From: SIG437 sp045648985
GTDB lineage: Bacteria > Bacillota > Clostridia > UBA1381 > UBA9506
Direction: 5' to 3'
Length of the DNA stretch: 64,000 bases
Assembly (NCBI GenBank): GCA_045648985.1
Contig: JAZROZ010000002.1
Coordinates: forward strand, 1-64,000
The notes under the pieces are model-generated. The model did not search any database. It saw only the letters and a list, made by a program, of their open reading frames with translations, and was not told the DNA's origin. The first letter of the stretch is position 1. Each line of letters begins with the position of its first letter. The translations under genes and the position numbers were made by a program. This document shows positions 28,001 through 38,100 of this stretch, piece after piece.

Positions 28001-29063
28001 CAAAAACGGAAAACTGGTTCAGGAAATGGTAAACTCAAATATTGCACAAACAACAAGATTCTATGTAAATGATGTTCATACAGGTAAAGTAATTTTAACA
28101 CCTCTAGATGCAGGTAAGTATGACATCGAATTAGAACTCAGTGATACAAAATCACAGGTATATTATGTAATATCAAACGTATTAGATACAAAATATGACA
28201 ATCTCTATACGAAAAAAGATGAAGAAGCAGGCGTGAAGAGCTATAATCCTGTAAGTTCTTCGGTAGATGAAGAAACAGGAAAAGAAACCTTCAGCTTCAA
28301 AGATGTTGAAATCACACATGATGCTAAAACACTCTTTAAGCTGCACGGAACACGTCAAAACGAGAAAGAACCTTTGGTTGAAATAATAGCAAAGCTTTAT
28401 AACAAAGCAGGCGAGCTAGTAATGACATCAACGTTTACGAACGTATTTACCAATTCAAAGCCTCAGGAATACGAAGTATTGGAAGGCTCAATGGTTATTC
28501 CTGAAATAGAGCAGGGAACATATGACATCGACTTTGAATTCTCGGATGAATTCTTCCATATGGTTCGTATTGTGCCACAGGAAGCAGACCCTGTCTATGA
28601 CAACCTGTTTGACTATCCTGAAGTGTTCTTAGGTGGCAGCTATGACGACTGGACTAAGGGTGAAACATATGAGCTTGAACTCAGCAGAGGAACAGATTAC
28701 TCACTTACTAACATAGCAAGCTTCAACCACTATGCAGCGGCTAACTGTTGGGACCATACAGTATATTATAAAGACAGAACAATCTCAGAATCTGCAAATA
28801 TGCTACGTGTAACACACTCAACAGGCTCATCGTATAAGGGTTCGAAGATTTCGCTCTATCTTGACACCTTAGACTCAACACCTATTGCAACATGGGTGAC
28901 AGTAAATACAGGCTGGAAGCCGCTTCCAATGTACGTTGACTTAAACAGGACACTTGAACCCGGAACATACACATTCATCTTCAAAAATGAAGGTGTAGGA
29001 ACTTGTGCAACATTATGGAATTTCAATTTCTGTAATGAAAAATGGCCCGAAGACGCAGAATAA
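25053..29063 (+). CDS. Secreted right-handed beta-helix protein with stalk domain, paralogue 2
   Basis: A 1336-residue exported protein, colinear with the preceding gene over its whole length. It shares the signal peptide style, the N-terminal ELDRSLMLKAD block (ELDKSLLLESN in paralogue 1), the stalk motifs (GSIYVPAKKLAEALQLYCED, AWVPVRKVAELFGHTVGYQD), the beta-helix entry (YPFLTIQKAADIAEAGDTII), KQRQLCIDLRGR and the C-terminal sandwich modules. The two arose by tandem duplication and have diverged considerably, mainly outside these blocks. There is no SLH repeat or wall-sorting signal. It begins 85 bp after paralogue 1 with AAAAGGAGGAAA, and the pair is probably cotranscribed. Lyase or glycan-binding activity is inferred from fold only. 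Confidence 0.8.
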   Translation: MNIKVLKRLVALTLMLFLSITSLPAFANTYSGGPRDSELDRSLMLKADKVSLNGDILNFAAGGTITFDVLLPFDTAQLQLKYEAPKKDVNLKVLMDNNSYSAVLSKDTKEAAIEIEELSGSHTVTFTSESSLVLKGINFHKVDEQYNEKCIYIAPFTDYDDALLTLVALKCNIGVVKTRNNLLRWDPEDIFVNPKNINGSIYVPAKKLAEALQLYCEDYSDLSYLYMLGETSSLSVKNGKGFYEDNETGEHSITLDVLYEDGKAWVPVRKVAELFGHTVGYQDGYVLIGDRLRIKKVFESNSLLKSLKKEFDEYIVPNNKVTGKTYHVAQTKKASDINSGSLEYPFLTIQKAADIAEAGDTIIIHEGTYREIVKPKNDGTSMAPITFKAAEGEKVVISALEKLSGFIEYKGDLLCATAPIDLGDGRNQIFYKGEQLMAGRHPNEDTMPGVLPYPEEVPKGLYATKGNIRVTDAPNGEIAYSDTDLNQEEKDYWKGGLYVTLKGQGWSIATGDIVSSSYGQLKLTDHEGTKSFNLGILKPERHPGRSYYKDAHESDFAYITNHINTVDIPGEWYMRDNVIFMIPPTDADLSNDFEIKQRQLCIDLRGRSYITFDGIDTIGGSMTADQATGCTLLNGEFKNIAHHTRQLDASTYAMYVEESTFSYESQKSGEAGFYFGGSYNAMINCTIDQSSAIGLALNEKYNYVSNNVIKNCSYSGGYPGNINVSVDEDKARQNADAMFGGHFITYNTLYNAGRHVYCAPGATRADGTYFGVSPIEFAYNRCFNGSLMTRDTGIIYEYGHVGGNDVARAAVHHNLVYDIGHWEEMKRNLVMLIYHDNYTVSRDTYSNVTYYDDPERPIADNRAIYVQIPRDTMVRCRNNTILGLRAYGESMLQRVDYPGARLFTGGADHGEYALKYMKNYESHDSGAYQNFPVSVKTNEEAGTETYKFKDVEIEGGSHTVLTYYMGRETKAPESFVAKARVYDKNGKLVQEMVNSNIAQTTRFYVNDVHTGKVILTPLDAGKYDIELELSDTKSQVYYVISNVLDTKYDNLYTKKDEEAGVKSYNPVSSSVDEETGKETFSFKDVEITHDAKTLFKLHGTRQNEKEPLVEIIAKLYNKAGELVMTSTFTNVFTNSKPQEYEVLEGSMVIPEIEQGTYDIDFEFSDEFFHMVRIVPQEADPVYDNLFDYPEVFLGGSYDDWTKGETYELELSRGTDYSLTNIASFNHYAAANCWDHTVYYKDRTISESANMLRVTHSTGSSYKGSKISLYLDTLDSTPIATWVTVNTGWKPLPMYVDLNRTLEPGTYTFIFKNEGVGTCATLWNFNFCNEKWPEDAE

Positions 29064-29096
29064 TCAATTATATAAATTTAAGAAAGGAGAAGGTAA

Positions 29097-30467
29097 ATGA
29101 AGAAAAAACTATGTTCTTTAATGATTGCATTGATAGTGCTTTCGGTATCTGCCCTGACGCCTCTTTTTGCGAGTGCTGAAATTCCTGCCTTAGAGCCAAC
29201 AGTTTTCTTTAGGGATTTTGAAAACGAAGCATACATAGTAGGCGATGGATATACTGATGAAGAGTTTGAAACGATGACAGGCGTGCCGATGCAGCTTAAA
29301 ACAAGAAGTGCAACAGAGCCTACAATATCAATCATTGAGGAAGAAGACGGTAACAAGCTTTTCAGAATTGTTACAAATGTCAATAGGGATGAGGTTGACT
29401 CAATATATGTTTTAGGCTCTCCGCTTTCGGTAGGAAAGCTCGAAGCATCATATGAAGTTTCATTTGACGCAGACGGTGCAGGTGCATGGCATTGTTTTGT
29501 AGCTTATAATGCATCTTCCGTTATGTCCAATACTTTAAAGTATAGCGGCTCGTGGGGTAAATCAGATGCTGCGGCTGTCGGTGAAGTTAAGGCAACCCCT
29601 GCGCTCAATGCAAAAGGCAGATATTCCTTGCGCGCAGTATTCTCACGAACAAGTGCAGATGAAGCATGGAAGATTGAAGTCTATGATGATGTAGGAGACA
29701 GCCCGATGCTTGTCTACGAGGGAAAGACTGCAGCTGATTTTGGTGCAATTTCAAAAATACAGCCAATAAGACTCTATGCAAGCGACCCCGGTTGGAAAGC
29801 AAATTATGACAATTATATGGTCAAAGTAACACCCATTCCCCAAGTGGTGGATGGATACGATGGCTGTGATGGTGCTGCACCCGATAGCGCGTCAATGACA
29901 ATCCGTTTTAACGGTGCACTTCCTGACCCTGACGACGAGATAACAATCGTAAAGGCAGATGACCCTGAACTTAAGATTGACGCAGATGTAACTTATAACG
30001 CAGAAACAGGAGATTTGACTATTGCTCCCAAAAGCTTTTTAGATTATGACACAGATTATAAATTAGTGTTTAAAAACGGGGGTGTCGCAGACCATACATT
30101 TACAACTGCCAAATCGTCAATCACTATGGAAGCACCGACATTTTCCTACACCCCTGCAGGTGAAAATGGCGCAATTCCTCAAGAGGGCACCTTTAATGCG
30201 ACCTGTTCTTTTAGCATCACCAACTTCAACACAGCAACAACCTGGAGATACTTTGATGTTATTATTGTAGCTCGTAACGAAGCAGGTGTAGCGATAAAGA
30301 CAGAGACGTTTAATAAAAACATCAGGAAAGCAAGTTCTGCCAGCGGTCGTACAGCAACCATAACTGCAACACTTGAAGGCTTAGATGCAACAAAGGTGAA
30401 AAAGGTAGAAGCGTTTATCTGGGAAAAGGTTGACGGCGTAGGCTACGTAAAAATTTCTATTGGGTAA
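29097..30467 (+). CDS. Secreted protein with lectin-like and Ig-like domains
   Basis: A 456-residue exported protein. The signal peptide is 1-27 (cleavage near FASA). Residues about 30-245 resemble a concanavalin-like module: the FRDFENEAY start, the YSLRAVFSRTSADEAWKIEV core and a closing DNYMVKV strand. The same pattern recurs five times in the gene at 30606. Residues about 250-340 look like a bacterial Ig-like (Big_5) domain (SASMTIRFNGALPDPDDEIT, LTIAPKSFLDYDTDY). The last 110 residues form a beta module with FDVIIVARNEAGVA. No catalytic motif or anchor was seen. AGAAAGGAGAAGG precedes the ATG, 33 bp after the beta-helix pair, so it is likely in the same transcript. Confidence 0.7.
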   Translation: MKKKLCSLMIALIVLSVSALTPLFASAEIPALEPTVFFRDFENEAYIVGDGYTDEEFETMTGVPMQLKTRSATEPTISIIEEEDGNKLFRIVTNVNRDEVDSIYVLGSPLSVGKLEASYEVSFDADGAGAWHCFVAYNASSVMSNTLKYSGSWGKSDAAAVGEVKATPALNAKGRYSLRAVFSRTSADEAWKIEVYDDVGDSPMLVYEGKTAADFGAISKIQPIRLYASDPGWKANYDNYMVKVTPIPQVVDGYDGCDGAAPDSASMTIRFNGALPDPDDEITIVKADDPELKIDADVTYNAETGDLTIAPKSFLDYDTDYKLVFKNGGVADHTFTTAKSSITMEAPTFSYTPAGENGAIPQEGTFNATCSFSITNFNTATTWRYFDVIIVARNEAGVAIKTETFNKNIRKASSASGRTATITATLEGLDATKVKKVEAFIWEKVDGVGYVKISIG

Positions 30468-30533
30468 TATTATAAAGCTTTGATTTAAAAGAGCATTTGT
30501 TAAAAAAGGTTTATTTCCTTATATAATTAAGTT

Positions 30534-30559
30534 CTGATATATGCTTTTGGCATATACAG
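30534..30559 (+). promoter_or_regulatory. Hairpin in the leader of the five-repeat gene
   Basis: TATATGC pairs with GCATATA around a five-base loop, extended by CTG/CAG past one bulge. It lies just downstream of a TATAAT at 30522-30527 and about 45 bases before the start codon. No T tract follows. It could stabilise the 5' end of the message or be an operator. Confidence 0.35.
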
Positions 30560-30605
30560 ACGTTAATATATAAAAAATAAAAAAATTTTTAGGAGGAAAA
30601 GAACA

Positions 30606-33600
30606 ATGACAAGAAAACTAATTTCTTTGGCAATCTCAATGTTATTATTAATATCATGCTTTGCTATGCCGATTGGTGTATCGGCAACAACTGAAGAAAC
30701 AGGCGCATTCAGTTTCTCTCAGGACTTTACTGACGTTAACCTGAGTGAAGCAACTACAGACCTCGCTGCTGTTTCAGAAGCAATCGGCTTAACCGTAACT
30801 ACAGAAAAAGGGCAAGCAAAAACAGCTTATTCATTCCAGACAACTGACGGAAAATTATCTGTAGCTCTTAATGACACAACGGCAAGAAGAATTAGAATTG
30901 ATTACGAATTCCCGCACAGCATCAAAACAGGTGTTTTGGAAGCTGAAATGACTTTCAAATTATCAGAGGGAAAGGTTGCATGGAATCTGCTCCAGATGGT
31001 AAACGGCGATACAGTGACAAACACCTCTGCTGTTAGTGGCTCATCAGGTCTTCAAGTTCCGACCAACCATTCAGGCGCAGCAGCATCAACAAAAGCAATT
31101 TCTTACCATTATTCAGTAGATTCAGCATATAAATTTCATGTAGTTTACAGTCGTCCTACAGAAGATGACGACTGGTTTGAAAGAAGATATTTAGTAGATG
31201 CAAGCGGTCACGAGCAGCTTATTCATCACCACGTTTATCCAAAGGAAACTTTTGATGAATTTTCAACCTTCAGATTCACTGACCCATATATATCTGCAAC
31301 AGGAAATTCATGCGTGATTGATGACCTTTCAGTTTCATATAAAACTGCTGACACGCTTAATACTCAAATGAGCTATAGTCAGGATTTTTCAAATGTTGCG
31401 CTCAGCGGAGTAACATCATATGCAGCTTTTGAAGAAGCAACAGGACTGAAAATCAGTGAAAATAGCTATAACTCTGCAAGTGGCTATATTTCACAGGGCG
31501 ATTATACATTCACAAATGATAACGGTAAGTTAAAACTTGAGCATGACGGAATAGACAGGGTACAACAAGCACGTTTCCATATGCATTATGACCTTGTAAA
31601 ACCTGTTTATACAGGAAAAATCACATCTGAATTATCATTAAAAGAAACAACCTCAGTTTATCCATTCATTCATTTGTTTGGTATTTATAACAAAAATGAT
31701 GAAACAGCATTTTTAGGAGTTTCACGAGGTGTATCTGCTGCTAACAGATGGGGAGATACTGTTTCAACATTTAGTACAGCACAGAACGTTCCTGTGCTCG
31801 GTTCTGATGGGTACTTCCATCTTCAGGCGACAATCTCACGTCTCAGCGAGGACGATAACTGGGATGCAATACTCTATGACGTTTCATCGCCTGACCAGCC
31901 GAAGATTGTCTTTTCAAGAGTTTTCTCAAAAGACACATTCCCTTACATACAAAGTGTTAATTTAGCAGGATGGCAATACAATTCTGGTCTAAATGTAGTA
32001 AAAACAGATTATCTTGATAATTTTGCAGTAGAATATACATCTGCAGACGAGCTTAAAGAAAATTATACACAGGATTTCACTGCAGTTGCAGACGGCACAT
32101 ATGATACAGATGCTGCCGTATCAGCCGCAACAGGCTTAAATATAATTTATGAAGGAAGAACTGTAACTGCCGAGACAGCAGGCAACTTAACCTTAAATAT
32201 TGCACCATCAGGCGGTGGCGGAAGAGTTCGTATTTTCCATGACCTCACCGCACCGATTACAAAGGGCTATTTAGAAGCAAGTATGACACTAAAATATGGA
32301 GCTTTTGGCGGCCGTGTTGATTTCTTTACAGCTTTAGACAGTACAATAGCAGCTGCTAATGCTACAACGGGGTCCATCGGCTACAACGGCTCATGGATGG
32401 ACAGTGCAGGAGCTGAAGGTACAAAAATTGCAAATCCTAAGGCAGTAGATGGTGCATATAAATTACGTGCAGTTTATACACGTACAAGTACTGCAAGCGA
32501 CTGGCTCTTGAATATATATGATGACGCTTATGCAAAGCCTGTCCTTGTTTACACAAAAACAATCGCGGCTGCTGATTTATCAAAAATTTCAAGACTTCAG
32601 CTATTTACAAACTACGCAACGTCTAATCAGGTTGTAACATTTGATGACATCAGCATTAAGTCATCCTATGACCTTGACTTAAGAACACACTACAGTCAGA
32701 ACTTTAATGAGCTTGATGATGTAACACTCACAGCAACAGATGCGCTCACAAGCTATAGCGCAACAGGTGGCTTCCCTGTTGAAATTGGAGATAATGGTAC
32801 AAGGGCTTATAACACAGCAGGAATCAGCGGCGGTAAGTTCGTTGTCGGATATCAGAGTGATTATGCAGATAGTAATGCAGTGATAAAATCTTATGTTCAC
32901 CTGCCAATTCCTGTATATGAAGGTGTGGTTTCAGCTTCAATGAAGCTTAAGCCGATTAGCATCACATCAGGAGGTACTATCCATCTCTTTGCATTCCTTA
33001 ATAACGATGGACAGAGTGTAGGTACAGTCCAGACAGATACTGCAGACATCTACCAGTTAAAAACATATGATTCACCAGCAGTCACTAAGCAGCCGATTTT
33101 AAATGAAGACACAGGAATGTTCCATCTTCGTGCTGTAATTTCACGTAGCGATTCTGAGAGCGACTGGACATTACACTTTATTGATGAAAGCGGTCTTGCA
33201 CCTGCAATCTTATATACACAGACAATCGCAGCGGCAGACTTAACAAAAATTGATAATTTCCGTTTCTTCCAGTCATATGCAAAAGCTCTTGAATTTGAAG
33301 TGGATGATGCAGAATACACAGTTTCACCATACTATAAAGACGTTATCAGAGTAAATGCTGACTTTAACAGCTTAGAGGACGGAGCACTCACAGCAGAGGC
33401 TAATCAGTCATTCTATGACAAAACAGGCTTATCAATCGAAAAAGAGTCAACTTATAATATGGGTACTGTAACAGTTGCAGACGGTGCACTTGCATTTGAC
33501 AACTACCGTGAAACAGGAATGAAAATAACTAATGTTGTTTACAATTTACCTGTTGACGTTTCAGAGGGAACAATCACAGCAAGCTATAAGGTTTCTTCAA

Positions 33601-34481
33601 TGACAGCTGAAGACGCAAACCAGTATATCCGCTTCTTTACAATGGAAGATGCAACAGGATTACATTCAGGAATACCTGTGCAGTATGCAGGCTTAACTAA
33701 CGGATGGCAAAAGGGCGCTGATGTTACAGTAGAAGGAGAAACAGAAACTGTTACATATGCAACAGGAAAGCTTGCTAACAGTCCGCAGGCAGATGAAGCA
33801 GGAAATTACCTTCTCCGTGCGGTTATCTCACGTTTATCAGCAGAAGATGCATGGGAAATGTCAATTTATGATGACTCACAGGAAACACCTGTACTTGTAG
33901 CAACAAGAACTGTTGATTTTGGTAATATCAGAAAGTTGACACTTATTAACTTCTGTACAGGCTCAGCAGGTACTAATCCGCACCTCACTTTAGATGACGT
34001 AGCAGTTACCTACGCAGGCTTAAATGACCCTGCTGACTCATTAGTAGAAGATGATGGAGAAGCAGATGATGGCGGAGCAGAAGACGAAGTAATCGAAGAA
34101 AGCACAATCGAGATTGATAACTCACTCATCTGGTTTACAACAGAAAACTCAGATATCGTTGAGACAGTAGACGATTTAGCAGGTTTGACAGACGTTATTG
34201 CAGTTATCACTGCATATAATACTGAAAGCAACGGTCAGAAGTTTACAGCAATCATAGCTGCATATGATGAAGACGGAAGATTGTTAAGTGTAAATGACGA
34301 AATAATTACTCCTTCTACAGAAGAAGCTGAATATGAAATAGCATTAGAATGGACAGGAGAAGCTGCAAATATTAAAATCTTCTTCGTAAACAAAATAACC
34401 AACGTAAGACCTATATCTGAAGTTTATGACATGAGTCTCATTGGAGGGGACTCATCAACAGGGTTTCCAGATAGCATCTAA
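30606..34481 (+). CDS. Giant secreted protein with five lectin-like repeats; frame breaks at the C-terminus
   Basis: A 1291-residue exported protein with signal peptide 1-27 (cleavage near VSA). Five modules of about 210-230 residues begin at roughly residues 35, 257, 488, 695 and 915, each opening with an aromatic-rich QDF/QNF motif (FSQDFTDV, YSQDFSNV, YTQDFTAV, YSQNFNEL, NADFNSL) and carrying a mid-module LRAVISR/LRAVYTR strand and a late DD(I/V/L) strand. They resemble the first domain of the preceding gene and are probably concanavalin-like carbohydrate-binding modules. An acidic linker (about 1145-1165) leads into a final beta module. The reading frame ends at 34481, but coding sequence continues in another frame to 35040, so the gene looks frameshifted. 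AGGAGG precedes the ATG. Confidence 0.72.
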   Translation: MTRKLISLAISMLLLISCFAMPIGVSATTEETGAFSFSQDFTDVNLSEATTDLAAVSEAIGLTVTTEKGQAKTAYSFQTTDGKLSVALNDTTARRIRIDYEFPHSIKTGVLEAEMTFKLSEGKVAWNLLQMVNGDTVTNTSAVSGSSGLQVPTNHSGAAASTKAISYHYSVDSAYKFHVVYSRPTEDDDWFERRYLVDASGHEQLIHHHVYPKETFDEFSTFRFTDPYISATGNSCVIDDLSVSYKTADTLNTQMSYSQDFSNVALSGVTSYAAFEEATGLKISENSYNSASGYISQGDYTFTNDNGKLKLEHDGIDRVQQARFHMHYDLVKPVYTGKITSELSLKETTSVYPFIHLFGIYNKNDETAFLGVSRGVSAANRWGDTVSTFSTAQNVPVLGSDGYFHLQATISRLSEDDNWDAILYDVSSPDQPKIVFSRVFSKDTFPYIQSVNLAGWQYNSGLNVVKTDYLDNFAVEYTSADELKENYTQDFTAVADGTYDTDAAVSAATGLNIIYEGRTVTAETAGNLTLNIAPSGGGGRVRIFHDLTAPITKGYLEASMTLKYGAFGGRVDFFTALDSTIAAANATTGSIGYNGSWMDSAGAEGTKIANPKAVDGAYKLRAVYTRTSTASDWLLNIYDDAYAKPVLVYTKTIAAADLSKISRLQLFTNYATSNQVVTFDDISIKSSYDLDLRTHYSQNFNELDDVTLTATDALTSYSATGGFPVEIGDNGTRAYNTAGISGGKFVVGYQSDYADSNAVIKSYVHLPIPVYEGVVSASMKLKPISITSGGTIHLFAFLNNDGQSVGTVQTDTADIYQLKTYDSPAVTKQPILNEDTGMFHLRAVISRSDSESDWTLHFIDESGLAPAILYTQTIAAADLTKIDNFRFFQSYAKALEFEVDDAEYTVSPYYKDVIRVNADFNSLEDGALTAEANQSFYDKTGLSIEKESTYNMGTVTVADGALAFDNYRETGMKITNVVYNLPVDVSEGTITASYKVSSMTAEDANQYIRFFTMEDATGLHSGIPVQYAGLTNGWQKGADVTVEGETETVTYATGKLANSPQADEAGNYLLRAVISRLSAEDAWEMSIYDDSQETPVLVATRTVDFGNIRKLTLINFCTGSAGTNPHLTLDDVAVTYAGLNDPADSLVEDDGEADDGGAEDEVIEESTIEIDNSLIWFTTENSDIVETVDDLAGLTDVIAVITAYNTESNGQKFTAIIAAYDEDGRLLSVNDEIITPSTEEAEYEIALEWTGEAANIKIFFVNKITNVRPISEVYDMSLIGGDSSTGFPDSI

Positions 34482-35040
34482 TTATTATTTCAAGTTAGAA
34501 ACACAAGATATTCTTGATGCAACAACTGTTCAGGAAGAAAACTTTAAAGTGACAACCGCCGGTACTGATGTACCGGTGGTGTGTGACGCAGTTTATGTAT
34601 CAGACAAAAGCGAAGTAAGACTCTATCTCACTAAAGATATTGCAAAATATGTATCTTTAAATCCATATTCAATAACATCAACAGGAGTTAAAGATACAGA
34701 CGGCGGAGCAGTAACGCTATCAGGTCAGGTGTATTTCACACCTGAAAACGATTGCGAGCTTTATGATATTTCTATTGCAAACATCTGGTTTAAAAATGGC
34801 GATGCGACATATTATTCACAGCCTGCAGAAGGTCCGTGTGATGTTAACGTAAGAATAGTTAATTCTTCATCAGAAGAAAAAACTGCAACACTTAAGATTT
34901 CTGCCATCGGAACGGACCTGTCGAGCAGACCATTAGGACAGGAAGAGATAACACTTGGTGCAAACGAAGAAATAACAAAGGGCTTTAAGAGTTTGTCCTT
35001 TTTTAGAGGGGAACAGGTAGAAATAGAGCTCATTAAGTAA
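34441..35040 (+). pseudogene. Out-of-frame continuation of the five-repeat gene (Ig-like plus terminal beta module)
   Basis: The open frame encodes 199 residues but has only a TTG to start from, no ribosome binding site and no signal peptide, and it overlaps the end of the upstream gene. Its content fits extracellular protein: a Big_5-like Ig domain (DILDATTVQEENFKV, TSTGVKDTDGGAVT) then a beta module similar to the end of the gene at 29097. The frames meet between 34435 and 34478; removing one base there, for example in GGGTTTCC at 34461-34468, would join them into one protein of about 1490 residues. A true mutation, a sequencing error, slippage, or a deletion-fused fragment are all possible. 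Confidence 0.65.
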
Positions 35041-35069
35041 TTGTGAGCTTTTGTGAAAAAGGTTTAATA

Positions 35070-35102
35070 TTATGCATAGCGGCTATAAGCCGCTTTGCAT
35101 AA
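35070..35102 (+). terminator. Hairpin after the five-repeat gene
   Basis: A 15-bp interrupted stem (35070-35084 with 35088-35102, one mismatch, loop ATA) follows the end of coding sequence at 35040. There is no T tract, so it may be a weak terminator or a message-stabilising structure rather than a full intrinsic terminator. Confidence 0.45.
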
Positions 35103-35197
35103 TGTTGTGAATTTGGAAAATAGAATTTAAAGGTAAACACTTTAAATTTTGAAATATGAAGTTGTAGCTTATATACAGAAAGAAAGGAAGGGGACAT

Positions 35198-38100
35198 ATG
35201 AAAAGAATTTATGCACTGTTAATCGTTTTTATAATGATTCTGCAGCCTTGCGTCTTTAATGTATCTGCTGATGCTGACCTGGTTACCAAAAACGGTATGC
35301 AATATTCAGTAGGAAATCCTTATAGTGAAGATGCTGCAAATAATCTCGCGATGGTACGAGCTACGCATCCGATTGGCTGGAAGGTTTCATTGCCCTATTT
35401 GTCAGGTGCGCTGAAGCTTTCATACAGAACGGCTACAAGCGAGAGCGGTATTTTAAACATCCGTTTAGGTAGCAGTACAGGCGAGATTATCGGCTCATTA
35501 GAAACCGATAAAATTGCAAAAGGTTGGGAAACATACACCAACATAATCAGTTTTGACTATCCTATAACAGGTGAGCAGGAGGTTTGGATTGCGCCTGCTA
35601 AAGGAACAATCGGACCTGGTGGTGCACACTGGATTGTAGAATTGACATTCTTAGAATATGACGCAAGTACATCATTTGGAAAGTTTGAGATAAAAGATGC
35701 TTTTAACGATATAGCAGATGATGCAAACAGACATGAAATAAATTTACTTACACAATTAGGCTTGTTTGACAGCACTGCTGAGGCATTTGATGCAGCAAGA
35801 CCTATGACAAGAGTTGAATTTGTCAGCATCTTGGGAGAGCTTATAAATGCAAAGATGTATAAAACGGAAGAATCTCCGTTTGGTGATGTTGAAGCAGGTA
35901 GCAAAGATGCTGACCTGTTGAGCGGTTTATATAAAATGGGTATCATAAAAGGTGACACAGAAGGAAACTTCAGACCGACAAGCTTCATAACACCTGCTGA
36001 GGCTGCAAAGGTTTGCACCAATGCTTTAGGATATGAAGCCTTTGGCGGCAGTATGAACACTGTATTAGACCTTGCTAATTCACTTGACCTTTTTGATGGT
36101 ATCAAGTTTACTAACAGGGTGACTAAAAGTCAGGCAGCTAAGCTATTTTATAATCTCCTTTTAACAGATTATCTTGCAGCAAGCCAGATGACAAATACTA
36201 ATGTTGTATATAATCCGACAAAGAATTTCTTAGAAAAATCAACAGAGTATAAACACTCAAAAGGCGTGATGACAGCCAACTCACGTACTAAGCTTTATAA
36301 AGCGCAAAAGTCAGAAGGCATCAAAATTGACGGTGTAAGCTATAAAGTGCCTGATTTGATGCAGGCTGATTTCTTAGGTGCAAAATGCGAATTCTTCTAT
36401 CACGAAGAAGACGGAGAGTATGTGCTTGATGCAATTAGTCCGCTTCCTAAAGTAAAGTGGAGCTATGTTGAATCAACTACCGCTATCAGATTTGATGTTA
36501 TATCTGAAAGTAAAATAAAATATACTAAGCTTTCAGACGATGAAGAATTTGAATATGAGCTCGATTCAAAAACTGCCATCATCTATAACGGCACAGCTTT
36601 ATCAAAGAGCTTAGTATCACTCATTTCTGACGTTTCAGCCTTTGAGGGTGCGCTTACTTTAATAGATAATAACGGTGACGGCATCTTAGAAGCTGTATGG
36701 ATTGACCATGTATCAAGAATTATTCAGGTTGGTGCAATTTCAAACGGCAGAATTAAAGATGAATTAACAACTGTTTCATCAGAAAAAATCTATAACACAA
36801 CAGACAAAGATTTTGTTTTGTTCGTCGGAGATAAAGCAGGTCTTATAGAAGAACTCGCTATAGACGGAATTTTAACAATATATGAAAGCTCAGACACAGG
36901 CAAAGATAAATATGTCCGCGCCGTAGCTGGAAATAACTCTGTTACAGGCAAGATTACAAAACTCGAAAACGGCAAATATACAATCGATGGCAAAGAGTAC
37001 AGAGCTTTAGATTTCTGTATAGATGATATATATGTTGGACAATATGCTACGTTTATGCTTGACAACCACGATTTCATTGTTGCATTCGAAGAAGGCGACG
37101 CATCAGAAGTGAAGATGGGACTTTACTTAGCATATGACAATCTCGGTCCGTCCAGCCTTTCACCTGTTGCTACAATTAAGCTTTTAACAGACAACGGTAT
37201 TGAAAAGCTCGAAATTGCTCCAAAGGTTGTAGCTGACGGTTTTGACGTTAAAAAAGTTGATGATTTCTATAATGGTGTAGACGGTCAGTTTACGGGAATT
37301 TCACATGTTCAGACAAAAACACCTGTCCTTTACTCGCTCAATTCATCAGGACAGATTTCAATGATTGATACTATTAACGATGGTGCAAAGGACAGAAATG
37401 ACCAGCTCCTTAACTTAATGGATACACCTGATGCAAATCCCGTTAATTCAAAACTGACAGGAACATATAAGCTGCAAAGCGGTGTTTTACTGCAAGATGG
37501 CAGCGGTAGTAAGCCACGCTATGGTATGAATTCAGCAGTTAAAGTATTTGCCATAAATTCGCAAAATAAAGAAGAAGACTACAAAGTTTCAACAGGCTAT
37601 ACATATACGTCTGATTCCAGTACGCTGGCGCTGTATTCAATCAAATACAGCTCTATGGTAGCTGATATTATTGTAACCGAAAATCATGCAACAGTAAACA
37701 ATATTTCTACTGCTCCGTTCCTGGTTGACTACATAGCAGATGGCTTAGATGATGACGGAAATGTTGTTAAATTTATCTATGGTTTTTCAAACGCTGCTGA
37801 GGTGACTTATGCAGTAAATGCAGACAGCTATAGTATGGATGCAACATTTAAAGCATTAATTGATTCACTTAAGAAAGGTGATTTAGTAAGACCGTTCGTA
37901 ACAAACAATAAAATAACAGATATGGAGCTTATTTATAACCCTGCCGAGACAGCAAGCGCAAGATTTAACACTGCTGCCAGCGGCACAACGGGTGGTTCTC
38001 CCCTTATCCTGTTATATGAGTTTGATGAAGTGGATGGTACATTTTTGCAATTAGGCCTCTTGGGAGAAGTAGGTGGCGAACGTACACAAACCAGAGTATG

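Noticed and set aside
35557..36105. Antisense open frame of 182 codons inside the SLH gene
   Set aside because: Low-complexity Ser/Pro composition, no start signal, and the sense strand has clear SLH domains. It is a shadow frame.
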